This document shows, piece after piece, positions 26,749 through 34,369 of a stretch of 64,000 nucleotides of DNA (positions within the stretch are counted from its first letter, which is position 1; each line of letters starts with the position of its first letter). Origin of the DNA: JALYUM01 sp036688685 (GTDB lineage Bacteria > Pseudomonadota > Gammaproteobacteria > Burkholderiales > Burkholderiaceae_D); NCBI RefSeq assembly GCF_036688685.1, contig NZ_JAQQPS010000012.1:62001-126000 (forward strand). The letters run 5' to 3'. Made by a program: the position numbers and the translations under genes. The notes under the pieces are model-generated. The model was not told the DNA's origin, did no database searches, and saw only the letters and a list, made by a program, of their open reading frames with translations.

Positions 26749-27972
26749 TTAAAGGGGCGCGCGGTCGATCGGGCAGGACATGCAGTGGCTGCCTCCGCGC
26801 CCGCGCCCGAGTTCACTGCTGGGCATGGTGATGACTTCCACGCCAGCCTTGCGCAGCTGCGTGTTGGTGTAGACGTTGCGGTCGTAGGCCATCACCACGC
26901 CAGGCGCCAGGGACAGCAGGTTGTTGCCGTCGTCCCACTGCTCGCGCTGCGACTCCCAGGCGTCGCCGCCGGTTTCCACCACGCGCAGTGTTTTCTGGCC
27001 GAGCGCTTCGGCGACCACTGCCACCAGCGGGCCGGACTCGGCGCGCACGTCGAGTGTCCCTTCGCGCTCGCCAGGCCGCAGCGAAAACACCTGCACCTGG
27101 TCGATCACCTCGGAAAAGACCGTGACCAGGTCGACGTCGCAGAAGGTGAACACGGTGTCCATGTGCATGGCGCCGCGCGACTTGGGCAGCTGCACGGCCA
27201 GCACGCGGGTGGCGCCGCCCTGCGCAAACAGGACGCGCGCCAGCTGGCTGACCGCTTGCGGCGAGGTGCGCTCACCCATCCCGATCAGGACCACGCCGTT
27301 ACCAAGCGACATCAGATCGCCGCCCTCGAGCGAGGCCAGGCCGCGATCGGTATCGGGGTCGCCCCACCATTCGCGCACCTTGCCGGCAAACAGCGGGTGA
27401 AAGCGATAGACCGCCGTGGTGAGCAGGGTTTCGGCCCGGCGCGCCGGCCAGAACATCGAACACAGCACCACGCCGTCGCCGATCCAGCAGCTGCTGTCGC
27501 GCGCAAACAGGGTGTTCGGCAGCGGTGGCAGCAGGAAGTCGGACGGACGGGCGCAGCGCGCCAGCAGGCCGGGAATGTCGAACGGCAGCTCGCTACGCGC
27601 CACGCCGCCGATCAGGTACTCGGCCAGGTGCGCCGGCGCCAGGGCTTCGAGCCACGGGCGCAGCAGCGCCGCCGTTTCGGGGTCGACCAGGCCGGGATCG
27701 AGTTTACGATCGAGCAGCCAGTTGCGCGCCTTCGGATCGGCCACGGTGTCGGCCAAAAGGTCGTGCAGTTCGAGCACCTCGACCTCGCGCTCGGTCATGG
27801 CGCTGGTGAAGGCATCGTGGTCATTGCGCGCCTGCGACACCCACAGGACGTCGTCGAACAGCAGGCCCGCGCAATTGGCCGGCGTCAGGCGCCGTTGCGC
27901 CAGACCTGGCCGGCAGACCAGCACGCGCTGCAAGCGCCCGATTTCCGAATTGTTACCGCTAAATGGTGTCAT
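26749..27972 (-). CDS. arcA: Arginine deiminase
   Basis: A 407-residue enzyme hydrolysing arginine to citrulline and ammonia. Visible motifs are EIGRLQRVLVCRPG at the start, LEGGDLMSLGNGVVLIGMGE, the active-site histidine in GAMHMDTVFTFCDVDLV, and the nucleophilic cysteine region GGSHCMSCPIDR near the C-terminus. AAGGA is seven bases before the ATG. It follows cfa by 27 bp on the same strand, so cfa-arcA-arcB-arcC probably form one operon read from the box at 29280-29299. Confidence 0.96.
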   Translation of the reverse strand: MTPFSGNNSEIGRLQRVLVCRPGLAQRRLTPANCAGLLFDDVLWVSQARNDHDAFTSAMTEREVEVLELHDLLADTVADPKARNWLLDRKLDPGLVDPETAALLRPWLEALAPAHLAEYLIGGVARSELPFDIPGLLARCARPSDFLLPPLPNTLFARDSSCWIGDGVVLCSMFWPARRAETLLTTAVYRFHPLFAGKVREWWGDPDTDRGLASLEGGDLMSLGNGVVLIGMGERTSPQAVSQLARVLFAQGGATRVLAVQLPKSRGAMHMDTVFTFCDVDLVTVFSEVIDQVQVFSLRPGEREGTLDVRAESGPLVAVVAEALGQKTLRVVETGGDAWESQREQWDDGNNLLSLAPGVVMAYDRNVYTNTQLRKAGVEVITMPSSELGRGRGGSHCMSCPIDRAPL

Positions 27973-27999
27973 GGCGTTTTCCTTTAAATAGTTGAAGAA

Positions 28000-29220
28000 T
28001 CAAATTGCGAGCAAAGCGGCGCTTTGCGCCGAATTGCGCGACCACGGCAGGGTTGCCGCGGACAGTCCCGCCTTGCTGCATACGATCTGGTACAGGCTGA
28101 TCCAGTCATGCTCGAAGGCATAGCTGCAGCCGGCCAGGTAGACGCGCCAGATCCGGAAGCGCCGGGCGCCACCCAGGCGCTGCATCTCGGCCTGGTTGGT
28201 TTCGAAGTTGGCGCTCCACAGCGCGCAAGTACGCGCGTAGTGGCGGCGCAGGTTTTCGACGTCCTGCACTTCCAGCCCGCTTTCCTGCATCACCTTCAGA
28301 ACATGGCCGATGTGGGCCAGTTCGCCCTGCGGAAAGACATAGCGTTCGATGAACTCGCCGCCGCCATACGGGCTTTCGCCATTCGCGGCGTCGGTCGAGG
28401 TAATCCCGTGATTCATGACCACGCCGCCGGGCGCCAGCAACTTGCCGACGATGCTGAAATATTCGCCCAGGTTGCGCAGCCCGACATGTTCGAACATGCC
28501 GACACTGGTGATGCGGTCGAACTGGCCCCTCACGTCACGGTAATCCTGCAGGCGGATCTCGACCAGGTGGGCCACGCCGGCGGCGGCCACGCGCTCGGTG
28601 GCCAGCGCCGCCTGGTTCTCCGACAGCGTCACGCCGACGCAGCGGGCGCCGTACAACTGGGCCGCGCGGATCGCCAGCGCGCCCCAGCCGCAGCCAATGT
28701 CAAGCAGGGTCTGGCCCGGCTGGAGGCGGATTTTCTTGAGAATCAGGTCGATCTTCTTGATCTGGGCCGCGCCCAGGGTTTCGTTGCCGTCTTCGAAGTA
28801 GGCGCACGAATACACCATGCCCGCATCGAGGAAGCCGGCATAGAAGGTATTCGAGACGTCGTAGTGGTAGCGGATCGCCTTGGCGTCGCTGCGCTTGTCG
28901 TGGGACAGACTGCGCACCATGCGGCCCAGGCGCCCGACGGCACTGAGCTGTGTGCTGGCCAACTGGTTGACGATGGCGATCATGTCGACCGCCTGGCCGC
29001 TCACTTCGATGTCGCCTTCGACATAGGCGCCGCCCAGGCTGGAGAGCGATGGCATCAGCAGGTAACGCGCCGTGGCCGCACTGGGCAAGCGCACCGTCAC
29101 GCGCGGGGCAGCGCTGGACAGGTCGATGCGCTTGCCATTCCACAGTTCGATACGCAGGGGTACGTCGGCAGCACTGCGCAATTTGATTGCCCAGTTGGCC
29201 AGTCTGTTCTCCAGGGACAA
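28000..29220 (-). CDS. cfa: Cyclopropane-fatty-acyl-phospholipid synthase
   Basis: About 406 residues. It methylenates unsaturated phospholipid chains with S-adenosylmethionine, hardening the membrane against acid and starvation stress. Motifs are LLDIGCGWGALAIRAA (SAM binding), SVGMFEHVG, YGGGEFIERYVFPQGEL and FEHDWISLYQIV. The TTG at 29220 is chosen: GGAG stands six bases before it and SLENRLANW fits the family start, while the longer frame runs through the regulatory box. It leads the arginine deiminase operon. Confidence 0.92.
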   Translation of the reverse strand: MSLENRLANWAIKLRSAADVPLRIELWNGKRIDLSSAAPRVTVRLPSAATARYLLMPSLSSLGGAYVEGDIEVSGQAVDMIAIVNQLASTQLSAVGRLGRMVRSLSHDKRSDAKAIRYHYDVSNTFYAGFLDAGMVYSCAYFEDGNETLGAAQIKKIDLILKKIRLQPGQTLLDIGCGWGALAIRAAQLYGARCVGVTLSENQAALATERVAAAGVAHLVEIRLQDYRDVRGQFDRITSVGMFEHVGLRNLGEYFSIVGKLLAPGGVVMNHGITSTDAANGESPYGGGEFIERYVFPQGELAHIGHVLKVMQESGLEVQDVENLRRHYARTCALWSANFETNQAEMQRLGGARRFRIWRVYLAGCSYAFEHDWISLYQIVCSKAGLSAATLPWSRNSAQSAALLAI

Positions 29221-29279
29221 AGTATTCTCCGTTAATGGTGGCAGTAAAAACGCCGATCTTGCGCGCCAGTGCGCCGCTT

Positions 29280-29299
29280 CTGTGTGTGGCCGCGCGCTT
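29280..29299 (-). promoter_or_regulatory. Island box D-, upstream of cfa-arcABC
   Basis: On the minus strand AAGCGCGCGGCCACACACAG, 18 of 20 matches, 59 nt before the cfa start. A short GCGC-ACTG-GCGC stem (29274 to 29263) follows. Confidence 0.68.
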
Positions 29300-29327
29300 A
29301 CGCCTTTTTTTTCGACCCACCCGGCGT

Positions 29328-29347
29328 AAGCGCGCAGCCACACTGAG
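29328..29347 (+). promoter_or_regulatory. Island box D+, upstream of the first BON gene
   Basis: AAGCGCGCAGCCACACTGAG, 19 of 20 matches, 55 nt before the ATG at 29403. The 6-bp stem-loop CGGCCC-TGGC-GGGCCG (29348-29363) follows at once. With box D- it makes an outward-facing pair whose inner ends form a perfect 11-bp inverted repeat, GCGCTTACGCC (29295-29305) and GGCGTAAGCGC (29323-29333). Confidence 0.72.
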
Positions 29348-29402
29348 CGGCCCTGGCGGGCCGGCGCACTGTGCCTGCTCGATCCATCCACGAAAGACCA
29401 TC

Positions 29403-30047
29403 ATGAAAAACGATCTTCAACTGAAAAACGACGTGCTCGCCGAACTGCAATGGGATCCATCGATCGAGGCTGCGCACATCGGTGTCGAAGCGCGCGACGG
29501 CGTCATCACGCTCGCTGGTCGCATCGCCAGCTTTGCCGAAAAATGGGATGCCGAACGGGCTGCGCAGCGCGTCGACGGGGTCAAGGCCATCGTGGTCGCG
29601 CTGGACGTGGTGCTGCCGGGCGAGAGCAAACGCGACGACAGCGATATCGCGCTGGCCGCCAGTCACGCCCTGTCGTGGCAGTTGTTTCTGCCGAAAGACG
29701 CCATCAAGATCGTCGTCGACAAAGGTTTTATTACCCTGACCGGCGCCGTGGCCTGGCACTACCAGCGTGAAGCGGCATTCGACGCGGTGCGCAACCTGGT
29801 CGGCGTGAACGGTGTGAGCAACCAGGTCACGCTCAAGCCGCTGGTATCGTTCAGTTCGGTGAAAGCGGACATCGTCGCGGCCATCGAACGCCAGGCCAGC
29901 GGCGACGCCAGCAAGATCGCGGTCGACATCCACGGATCTGACATTACCCTGTCGGGCGAGGTGCCGAACTGGTTCGAGCGTGCGCTGGCGAAAAAAACCG
30001 CGTGGCGCACGCCCGGCGTGCATGCCGTCATCGACAACATGACCTAA
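29403..30047 (+). CDS. BON-domain protein with three BON repeats (copy 1)
   Basis: A 214-residue soluble protein without signal peptide. Three BON units are visible (about 1-68, 75-140 and 145-214), each with the V-x-V-x-x-G-x-I-T-L-x-G core: ARDGVITLAGRIASFAEKWDAE, VDKGFITLTGAVAWHYQRE, IHGSDITLSGEVPNWFERA (quoted within limits here as separate repeats). BON domains bind phospholipid or scaffold envelope and stress proteins; cytoplasmic triple-BON proteins are common stress genes. Strongly similar to the protein at 34370, so a duplication. Convergent with the small gene at 30072. Confidence 0.9.
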   Translation: MKNDLQLKNDVLAELQWDPSIEAAHIGVEARDGVITLAGRIASFAEKWDAERAAQRVDGVKAIVVALDVVLPGESKRDDSDIALAASHALSWQLFLPKDAIKIVVDKGFITLTGAVAWHYQREAAFDAVRNLVGVNGVSNQVTLKPLVSFSSVKADIVAAIERQASGDASKIAVDIHGSDITLSGEVPNWFERALAKKTAWRTPGVHAVIDNMT

Positions 30048-30055
30048 GCAAACAG

Positions 30056-30078
30056 CCGCTTAGTGCAGCACTTAGCGG
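30056..30078. terminator. Near-perfect dyad between convergent genes, possible bidirectional terminator
   Basis: CCGCTTAGTGC, A, GCACTTAGCGG: an 11-bp dyad with one mismatch between the BON gene stop (30047) and the end of the convergent small gene, whose stop codon lies inside it. No T-run follows, so termination is only suggested by position. Confidence 0.4.
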
Positions 30079-30242
30079 GCGCCCTTGTGCGGCATTTGCC
30101 CGTCATTCTTGTGGCGCCCGGCGACTTCGTTCTGTTCCGCCTTTTCACGCTCTGCAATGGCGTCGGCATGGGTGTCGGCGCCATGTGGCGCAGGGCCTTT
30201 GTTCGATGGCGCTGGTGTGGACTTGGCGGGATGGTTGCTCAT
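30072..30242 (-). CDS. Small hydrophilic protein, function unknown
   Basis: A 56-residue protein (MSNHPAKSTPAPSNKG... ending QMPHKGAR), rich in Pro, His, Lys and Glu, with no membrane segment. AAGGAG is seven bases before the ATG, which supports translation. It follows the P2-type ATPase gene by 47 bp on the same strand and is probably the last gene of that transcription unit. No family is recognised. Confidence 0.6.
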   Translation of the reverse strand: MSNHPAKSTPAPSNKGPAPHGADTHADAIAEREKAEQNEVAGRHKNDGQMPHKGAR

Positions 30243-30289
30243 GGTATTGCTCCTTGTGGGTGGACTTGCAGGGTAAAACGAACAAAAAT

Positions 30290-32986
30290 TCAGGGGTGCA
30301 GACGACGCTGGCGCGCCCGCGCCCAGCACTTGCGCAGTTCTTCGGCCCAGAGCACGCAACTGGCCACCGCCAGCAGTGTCAGCAGGTCGGCAGCGGGAAT
30401 CGGCACCGTGTGGAACAGGCGGCCGAGCGGGGGCCAGTACAGGACCGCCGCGTGCAGGGCCAGGCTGAGTACCAGGCCAGCAGCGAGCCAGGGATTGCGC
30501 AGGATGCCGAAGCGCAGCGCCGAGCGCGTCGCCGACTCGCAGTTGATCACGTTGAACCACTGGCACAGCACCAGCACGGTGAAGGTCTCGGTGCGCACCA
30601 GGTCGAACGGAATGCCACTGGTGTGACGCCACAGGAACCAGGAGAAGGTCACGGCGACGGCCGCCGGCATCATCACGGCGATGCGCCACAACATGGCGCG
30701 GTCGATCAGCGGGTCGTTGCGCGCCACCGGCGGGCGGTGCATTTCATCGCCATCGGCCGGGTCCATCACCAGGTTGACCGTCAGGGTGCTTTCGGTGACG
30801 ATGTTCACCCACAGGATCTGCACCGCCGCCAGCGGCATCGGCAGGCCGGCCAGCAGGGACAGCAGCAGCAAACAGACTTCGTCGATCGACGTGACGAACA
30901 GAAACAAAATCACCTTCTTCAGGTTGGCGTAGACCACCCGCCCCTGCGCCACCGCAGCGATGATGGTGGCGAAATTATCGTCCGTGATGACCACGCGCGC
31001 GGCGCGTTTGGCGACGTCGGTGCCGGTGATGCCCATGGCCACGCCAACGTCAGCCCGGGCCAGTGCTGGCGCGTCGTTGACGCCATCACCGGTCATGGCG
31101 ACCACCGCGCCGCGCTTCTGCAAGGCTTCGACGATGCGCAGCTTCTGGGCCGGTTGCACGCGCGCGAACACGGCGATCTGGTCGAGCCCCTGGGCCAGTT
31201 CGTCCGCGCTCAGGCGCGCCAGTTCGGCCCCGTCGATGCCGCGCTCGCCCTCGCGCACGATGCCCAGCTCCCCGGCAATGGCCAGTGCCGTCAGCTTGTG
31301 GTCGCCCGTGACCATCACCGGCCGGATGCCGGCCGCGCGGCACGCGGCCACGGCCGCTTTGGCCTCGGGGCGCGCCGGATCGATCTGGCCAACCAGGCCC
31401 AGCAGGGTTGCGTGCGTGCCCAGGCTGGCGAAGCCGGCGCCGCGCGCAAGTGCCACGTCGCCCAGGCGCGCCACCGCCAGCACCCGCAGCGCGGCACCGG
31501 CCATGGCGTCGGCGGCGGTGCTGGCGGCCTGCTGCGCCTGCGCTCCCGCATCTGCGCACAGGCGCAGCACCGCCTCCGGCGCGCCTTTGATATACACGGC
31601 AAAGCTGCCGTCCGGCTGGCGGTGGCGGGTGGCCATCATCTTGGTACCGGCGTCGAACGGCATTTCCGCGGTGCGTGGATAATCCCGCCGCAGCGCCGCC
31701 GGATCGATCCCGGCCTTGGAGGCGGCAACGAGCAGCGCGGCCTCGGTCGGGTCGCCTGTCACCGTCCAGTGCGCCGCAGCGGCGCCAGGCGCGACCAGGG
31801 CAGCGTCATTGCACAGCACCGCGGCCTGCAGCAGCGCCGTCACGTGTTCATGCGCGCCGTCCATGGCCGCGCCGGTCAGCGCGCCATCCGGACCATAGCC
31901 GACGCCGGAGACGGCGACCGTGCCCCCCTGCGCCAGCCACAGCTGGCTGACCGTCATTTCATTGCGCGTCAGCGTGCCGGTCTTGTCGGTGCAGATGACC
32001 GTGATCGCGCCCAGCGTTTCCACCGCCGCCAGGCGGCGGATGATAGCGCCGCGGCCAGCCATGCGCCGCATCCCGACCGCCAGCGCGATCGTCATCGCCA
32101 CCGGCAAGCCCTCGGGCACCAGCGAGACCACCTGGCTGATTGCCACCAGCAGCACGTCGGCAAACGGCAAGCCGCGCGCCAGGCCCAGCGCCAGCACGAC
32201 GCAAAACAGGGCGGCCGCGGCATACGCGAGGCGCCGCCCGAACTGGCCGATGCGCCCTTCCAGCGGGGTTTGCGGCTCGCGCGCGCCGACCGTCATGCTG
32301 GCGATGGCGCCGACCTCGGTCTGGCTGCCGATGGCCGTGACGACGGCGCGCGCGCGGCCTGCGGTGACATAGGTACCGGAAAACACCATGTTGCGCCGGT
32401 CCGCCAGCGCGGCGTCCTCGGGCAGCGGCGCCACGTCCTTGGCCACCGGGACCGATTCGCCCGTCAGCGCGGCTTCGGCCACTGCCAGCCCTTCTGCTTC
32501 GAGCAGGCGCGCGTCGGCGCCCACCGCGTCGCCCGCCACCAGCACCAGGATATCGCCCGGCACCAGGTCGTGCGCCGCCACCTTCGACACGCGCCCGCCC
32601 CGCAGCACCTGCACGTGCAGGGACGCGAGCGCGCGCAAGGCGTCCATTGAACGCTCGGCCCGGCCTTCCTGGAAAGCGCCGATCGCTGCATTGGCCAGCA
32701 CCACGCCAAGAATCACGGCAGCATCGCCCCAATGACCCAGCAAGGCGGCCAGGGCGGCGGCAATGAACAGGATGTAAATCAACGGGCTTTTGAACTGGCG
32801 CAGCAACTGCAAGGCCAACGACGGCCTGGCCACCTGCGGCAGGCGGTTCGGCCCGTATTGCGCGGCCTGGGCGGCGACAGCGGCCGCGCTCAAGCCGCTG
32901 GTGCCATCGCTGCCCAGCTCAGCGACGACGGCGGCGGCCGTGGCGTGCCAGGCAGGCCGCGCCTGCGGCGGCGCGTCCACACTCAC
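30290..32986 (-). CDS. P2-type cation-transporting ATPase
   Basis: About 898 residues from a GTG at 32986 with AGGAG eight bases upstream; the longer frame overlaps the small gene upstream. Architecture is that of SERCA/PMR1-like pumps: N-terminal actuator with LTGESVPVAKD, phosphorylation site ICTDKTGTLTRNE, GDGVNDAPALA, and the PEGLP of helix 4. In helix 6, where Ca2+ pumps have NxxTD, this protein has WVNIVTES, so the second acidic ligand is Glu. The ion (Ca2+, Mg2+, Na+ or K+) cannot be fixed from sequence. It shares a transcription unit with two small genes. Confidence 0.9.
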   Translation of the reverse strand: MSVDAPPQARPAWHATAAAVVAELGSDGTSGLSAAAVAAQAAQYGPNRLPQVARPSLALQLLRQFKSPLIYILFIAAALAALLGHWGDAAVILGVVLANAAIGAFQEGRAERSMDALRALASLHVQVLRGGRVSKVAAHDLVPGDILVLVAGDAVGADARLLEAEGLAVAEAALTGESVPVAKDVAPLPEDAALADRRNMVFSGTYVTAGRARAVVTAIGSQTEVGAIASMTVGAREPQTPLEGRIGQFGRRLAYAAAALFCVVLALGLARGLPFADVLLVAISQVVSLVPEGLPVAMTIALAVGMRRMAGRGAIIRRLAAVETLGAITVICTDKTGTLTRNEMTVSQLWLAQGGTVAVSGVGYGPDGALTGAAMDGAHEHVTALLQAAVLCNDAALVAPGAAAAHWTVTGDPTEAALLVAASKAGIDPAALRRDYPRTAEMPFDAGTKMMATRHRQPDGSFAVYIKGAPEAVLRLCADAGAQAQQAASTAADAMAGAALRVLAVARLGDVALARGAGFASLGTHATLLGLVGQIDPARPEAKAAVAACRAAGIRPVMVTGDHKLTALAIAGELGIVREGERGIDGAELARLSADELAQGLDQIAVFARVQPAQKLRIVEALQKRGAVVAMTGDGVNDAPALARADVGVAMGITGTDVAKRAARVVITDDNFATIIAAVAQGRVVYANLKKVILFLFVTSIDEVCLLLLSLLAGLPMPLAAVQILWVNIVTESTLTVNLVMDPADGDEMHRPPVARNDPLIDRAMLWRIAVMMPAAVAVTFSWFLWRHTSGIPFDLVRTETFTVLVLCQWFNVINCESATRSALRFGILRNPWLAAGLVLSLALHAAVLYWPPLGRLFHTVPIPAADLLTLLAVASCVLWAEELRKCWARARQRRLHP

Positions 32987-33008
32987 GCGTGCCGCTCCTG
33001 ACCCGGAC

Positions 33009-33170
33009 TCATGGCCCCTCCTCCGCTTTGGCCGGGTGCTCGATATCGATGGCGACCGGGTCGCTGGCGGGAAAGCTCTCTTTGAGGGCCTCGTCGAGCG
33101 CCTGATCGACCTCTTCGGCGGCACTATCCTGTGCAACTGGCAATTCTTTTTGGGCTGGTGGCGGTTGCAT
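33009..33170 (-). CDS. Small acidic protein with SFPASDP motif
   Basis: A 53-residue acidic protein (MQPPPAQKELPVAQDSAAEE... LKESFPASDPVAIDIEHP). GAGGAA stands before the ATG at 33170; a more upstream ATG at 33191 is possible. Short proteins carrying an EALKESFPASDP motif are widespread and uncharacterised in proteobacteria. It precedes the P2-type ATPase by 22 bp and is first in that unit, 100 nt downstream of island box I. Confidence 0.65.
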   Translation of the reverse strand: MQPPPAQKELPVAQDSAAEEVDQALDEALKESFPASDPVAIDIEHPAKAEEGP

Positions 33171-33270
33171 GCTATTCCTCGGTGAAGTCAATCGCGCGGC
33201 GCTTTTAGAGCGCCCGTGCTAGATGGTTTTTTGTACGTCCAATAACATCTTCGCCGATACGCAATATCGC

Positions 33271-33292
33271 CTCTGTGTGTCTTCGCACAGAG
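33271..33292. promoter_or_regulatory. Island box I- and CTCTGTG/CACAGAG dyad before the second Crp/Fnr gene
   Basis: CTCTGTG (33271-33277), eight bases, CACAGAG (33286-33292): a perfect 7-bp dyad whose half-site equals the conserved end of the island box. Read on the minus strand, 33290-33271 matches the island consensus at 15 of 20 and points at the small gene/P-ATPase unit; a perfect stem-loop CGATA-TTGCG-TATCG (33269-33255) follows. The dyad is 125 bp before the regulator start at 33418. A second dyad, CACAT-CA-ATGTG, lies at 33321-33332. Nothing else is seen in the 247-bp gap. Confidence 0.6.
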
Positions 33293-33417
33293 CAAATGTG
33301 GACTATTTCGTTATCAGAAGCACATCAATGTGTGCTGGCACACCGACTTTTGGTTTTCTTCTGGTCACGGTGGTGTTCTACGCAATTCGCATGGCACGAA
33401 CCCAAGGAGCTTTCCGC

Positions 33418-34275
33418 ATGTATTCCCCCCTCAATCCCCTCAAGAATCGCTTGCTCGCCGAACTTGATCGCGCGGAGTTTTACCGCTTGTCACCTTTCCT
33501 CGAACTGATTTCGCTGGCGCACGGCGACGTCCTCTACCAGGCCGGTGGCAAAATGGTGTATGTGTACTTTCCGGTCACCGCGACCATCTCGATCGACTGC
33601 CTGCTGGAAGACGGCGGCACCTCCGAGATCACGCGCATCGGCAACGAGGGCATGCTGGGGGTGACCCTGTTCATGGGCGGCCAGCGCTCGAACGGGCGCG
33701 CTGCGGTGCAGGCGGCCGGCTACGCCTACCGGCTCAGCGCGGCCCGCCTGATGGAAGAGTTCTATCACAAGGGCCCGCTGCTGCGCCTATTGCTGCGCTA
33801 CACCCAGGCGCGCCTGATGCAGGTGTCCCAGCTGGCCGCGTGCAACAGCCACCACACCACCAAACAACGCCTGTGCCGCTACCTGCTGCAAATGCTGGAC
33901 CGCTCTTCGTCCAACGAAATGACCGTCACGCAGGAAGAAATCGGCGCCATTATCGGCGTGCGCCGCGAAGGTGTCACCGATGCCGCGCGCTGGCTGCAGC
34001 AGCTGGGCATCATCAGCTGGCGCCGCGGCCGGGTCACCATCCTCAGCCGCGCCGGCCTGCTCGAGCATGTGTGCGAGTGCTACGCCGTGGTCAACCAGTC
34101 CACCGCGCAGCTGCTGCCGGAACTGAACGCGGTGCCGCCGGCGATGCAAAATGCGTGGCGCACCAGCGGCGCCCTGCCGCCCTTTCATTTCAGCGCCGAC
34201 GAGCGGCGCACGCCACCCCACAACATCTATTCCCGCGATGCCGGCGAGGACCAGGCCGAGCTGGCGTTCAGCTGA
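33418..34275 (+). CDS. Crp/Fnr-family transcriptional regulator (copy 2)
   Basis: A 285-residue regulator starting at an ATG with AAGGAG eight bases upstream. Effector barrel at about 20-140 (LAHGDVLYQAGGKMVYVYFP, RIGNEGMLGVTLFMGG), dimer helix and winged helix-turn-helix at about 170-235 (TQEEIGAIIGVRREGVTDAA), then a C-terminal extension of about 45 residues absent from copy 1. No N-terminal cysteine cluster, so not a classic Fnr oxygen sensor. Its location amid the box-controlled units and the CACAGAG dyad before it make it a good candidate for the regulator of the island; this is inference. Confidence 0.92.
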   Translation: MYSPLNPLKNRLLAELDRAEFYRLSPFLELISLAHGDVLYQAGGKMVYVYFPVTATISIDCLLEDGGTSEITRIGNEGMLGVTLFMGGQRSNGRAAVQAAGYAYRLSAARLMEEFYHKGPLLRLLLRYTQARLMQVSQLAACNSHHTTKQRLCRYLLQMLDRSSSNEMTVTQEEIGAIIGVRREGVTDAARWLQQLGIISWRRGRVTILSRAGLLEHVCECYAVVNQSTAQLLPELNAVPPAMQNAWRTSGALPPFHFSADERRTPPHNIYSRDAGEDQAELAFS

Positions 34276-34295
34276 CCGGGCAGACCGGTATGCGA

Positions 34296-34315
34296 AAGCG
34301 CGCAAACACACAGAG
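34296..34315 (+). promoter_or_regulatory. Island box E, upstream of the BON / N-ATPase operon
   Basis: AAGCGCGCAAACACACAGAG, 18 of 20 matches, 54 nt before the ATG at 34370. An interrupted stem GGCT..GGTT / AACC...AGCC (34336-34365) ends five bases before the start codon. Confidence 0.72.
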
Positions 34316-34369
34316 TTATCAAGGCAATGCGCGCAGGCTGTGGTTTCACTCACGAACCGAAAGCCGCAC

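Noticed and set aside
27973..27999. TTGAAGAATCAA before arcA as an Fnr-type site
   Set aside because: Half-sites are TTGA-N4-TCAA, two bases too close for Fnr; also the cfa stop is 27 bp away and the operon probably starts upstream of cfa.
30002..32650. Very long open frame on the + strand opposite the P2-type ATPase gene
   Set aside because: It is antisense to a gene with complete ATPase motifs; its Arg/His/Gln-rich composition is typical of shadow frames in GC-rich DNA.
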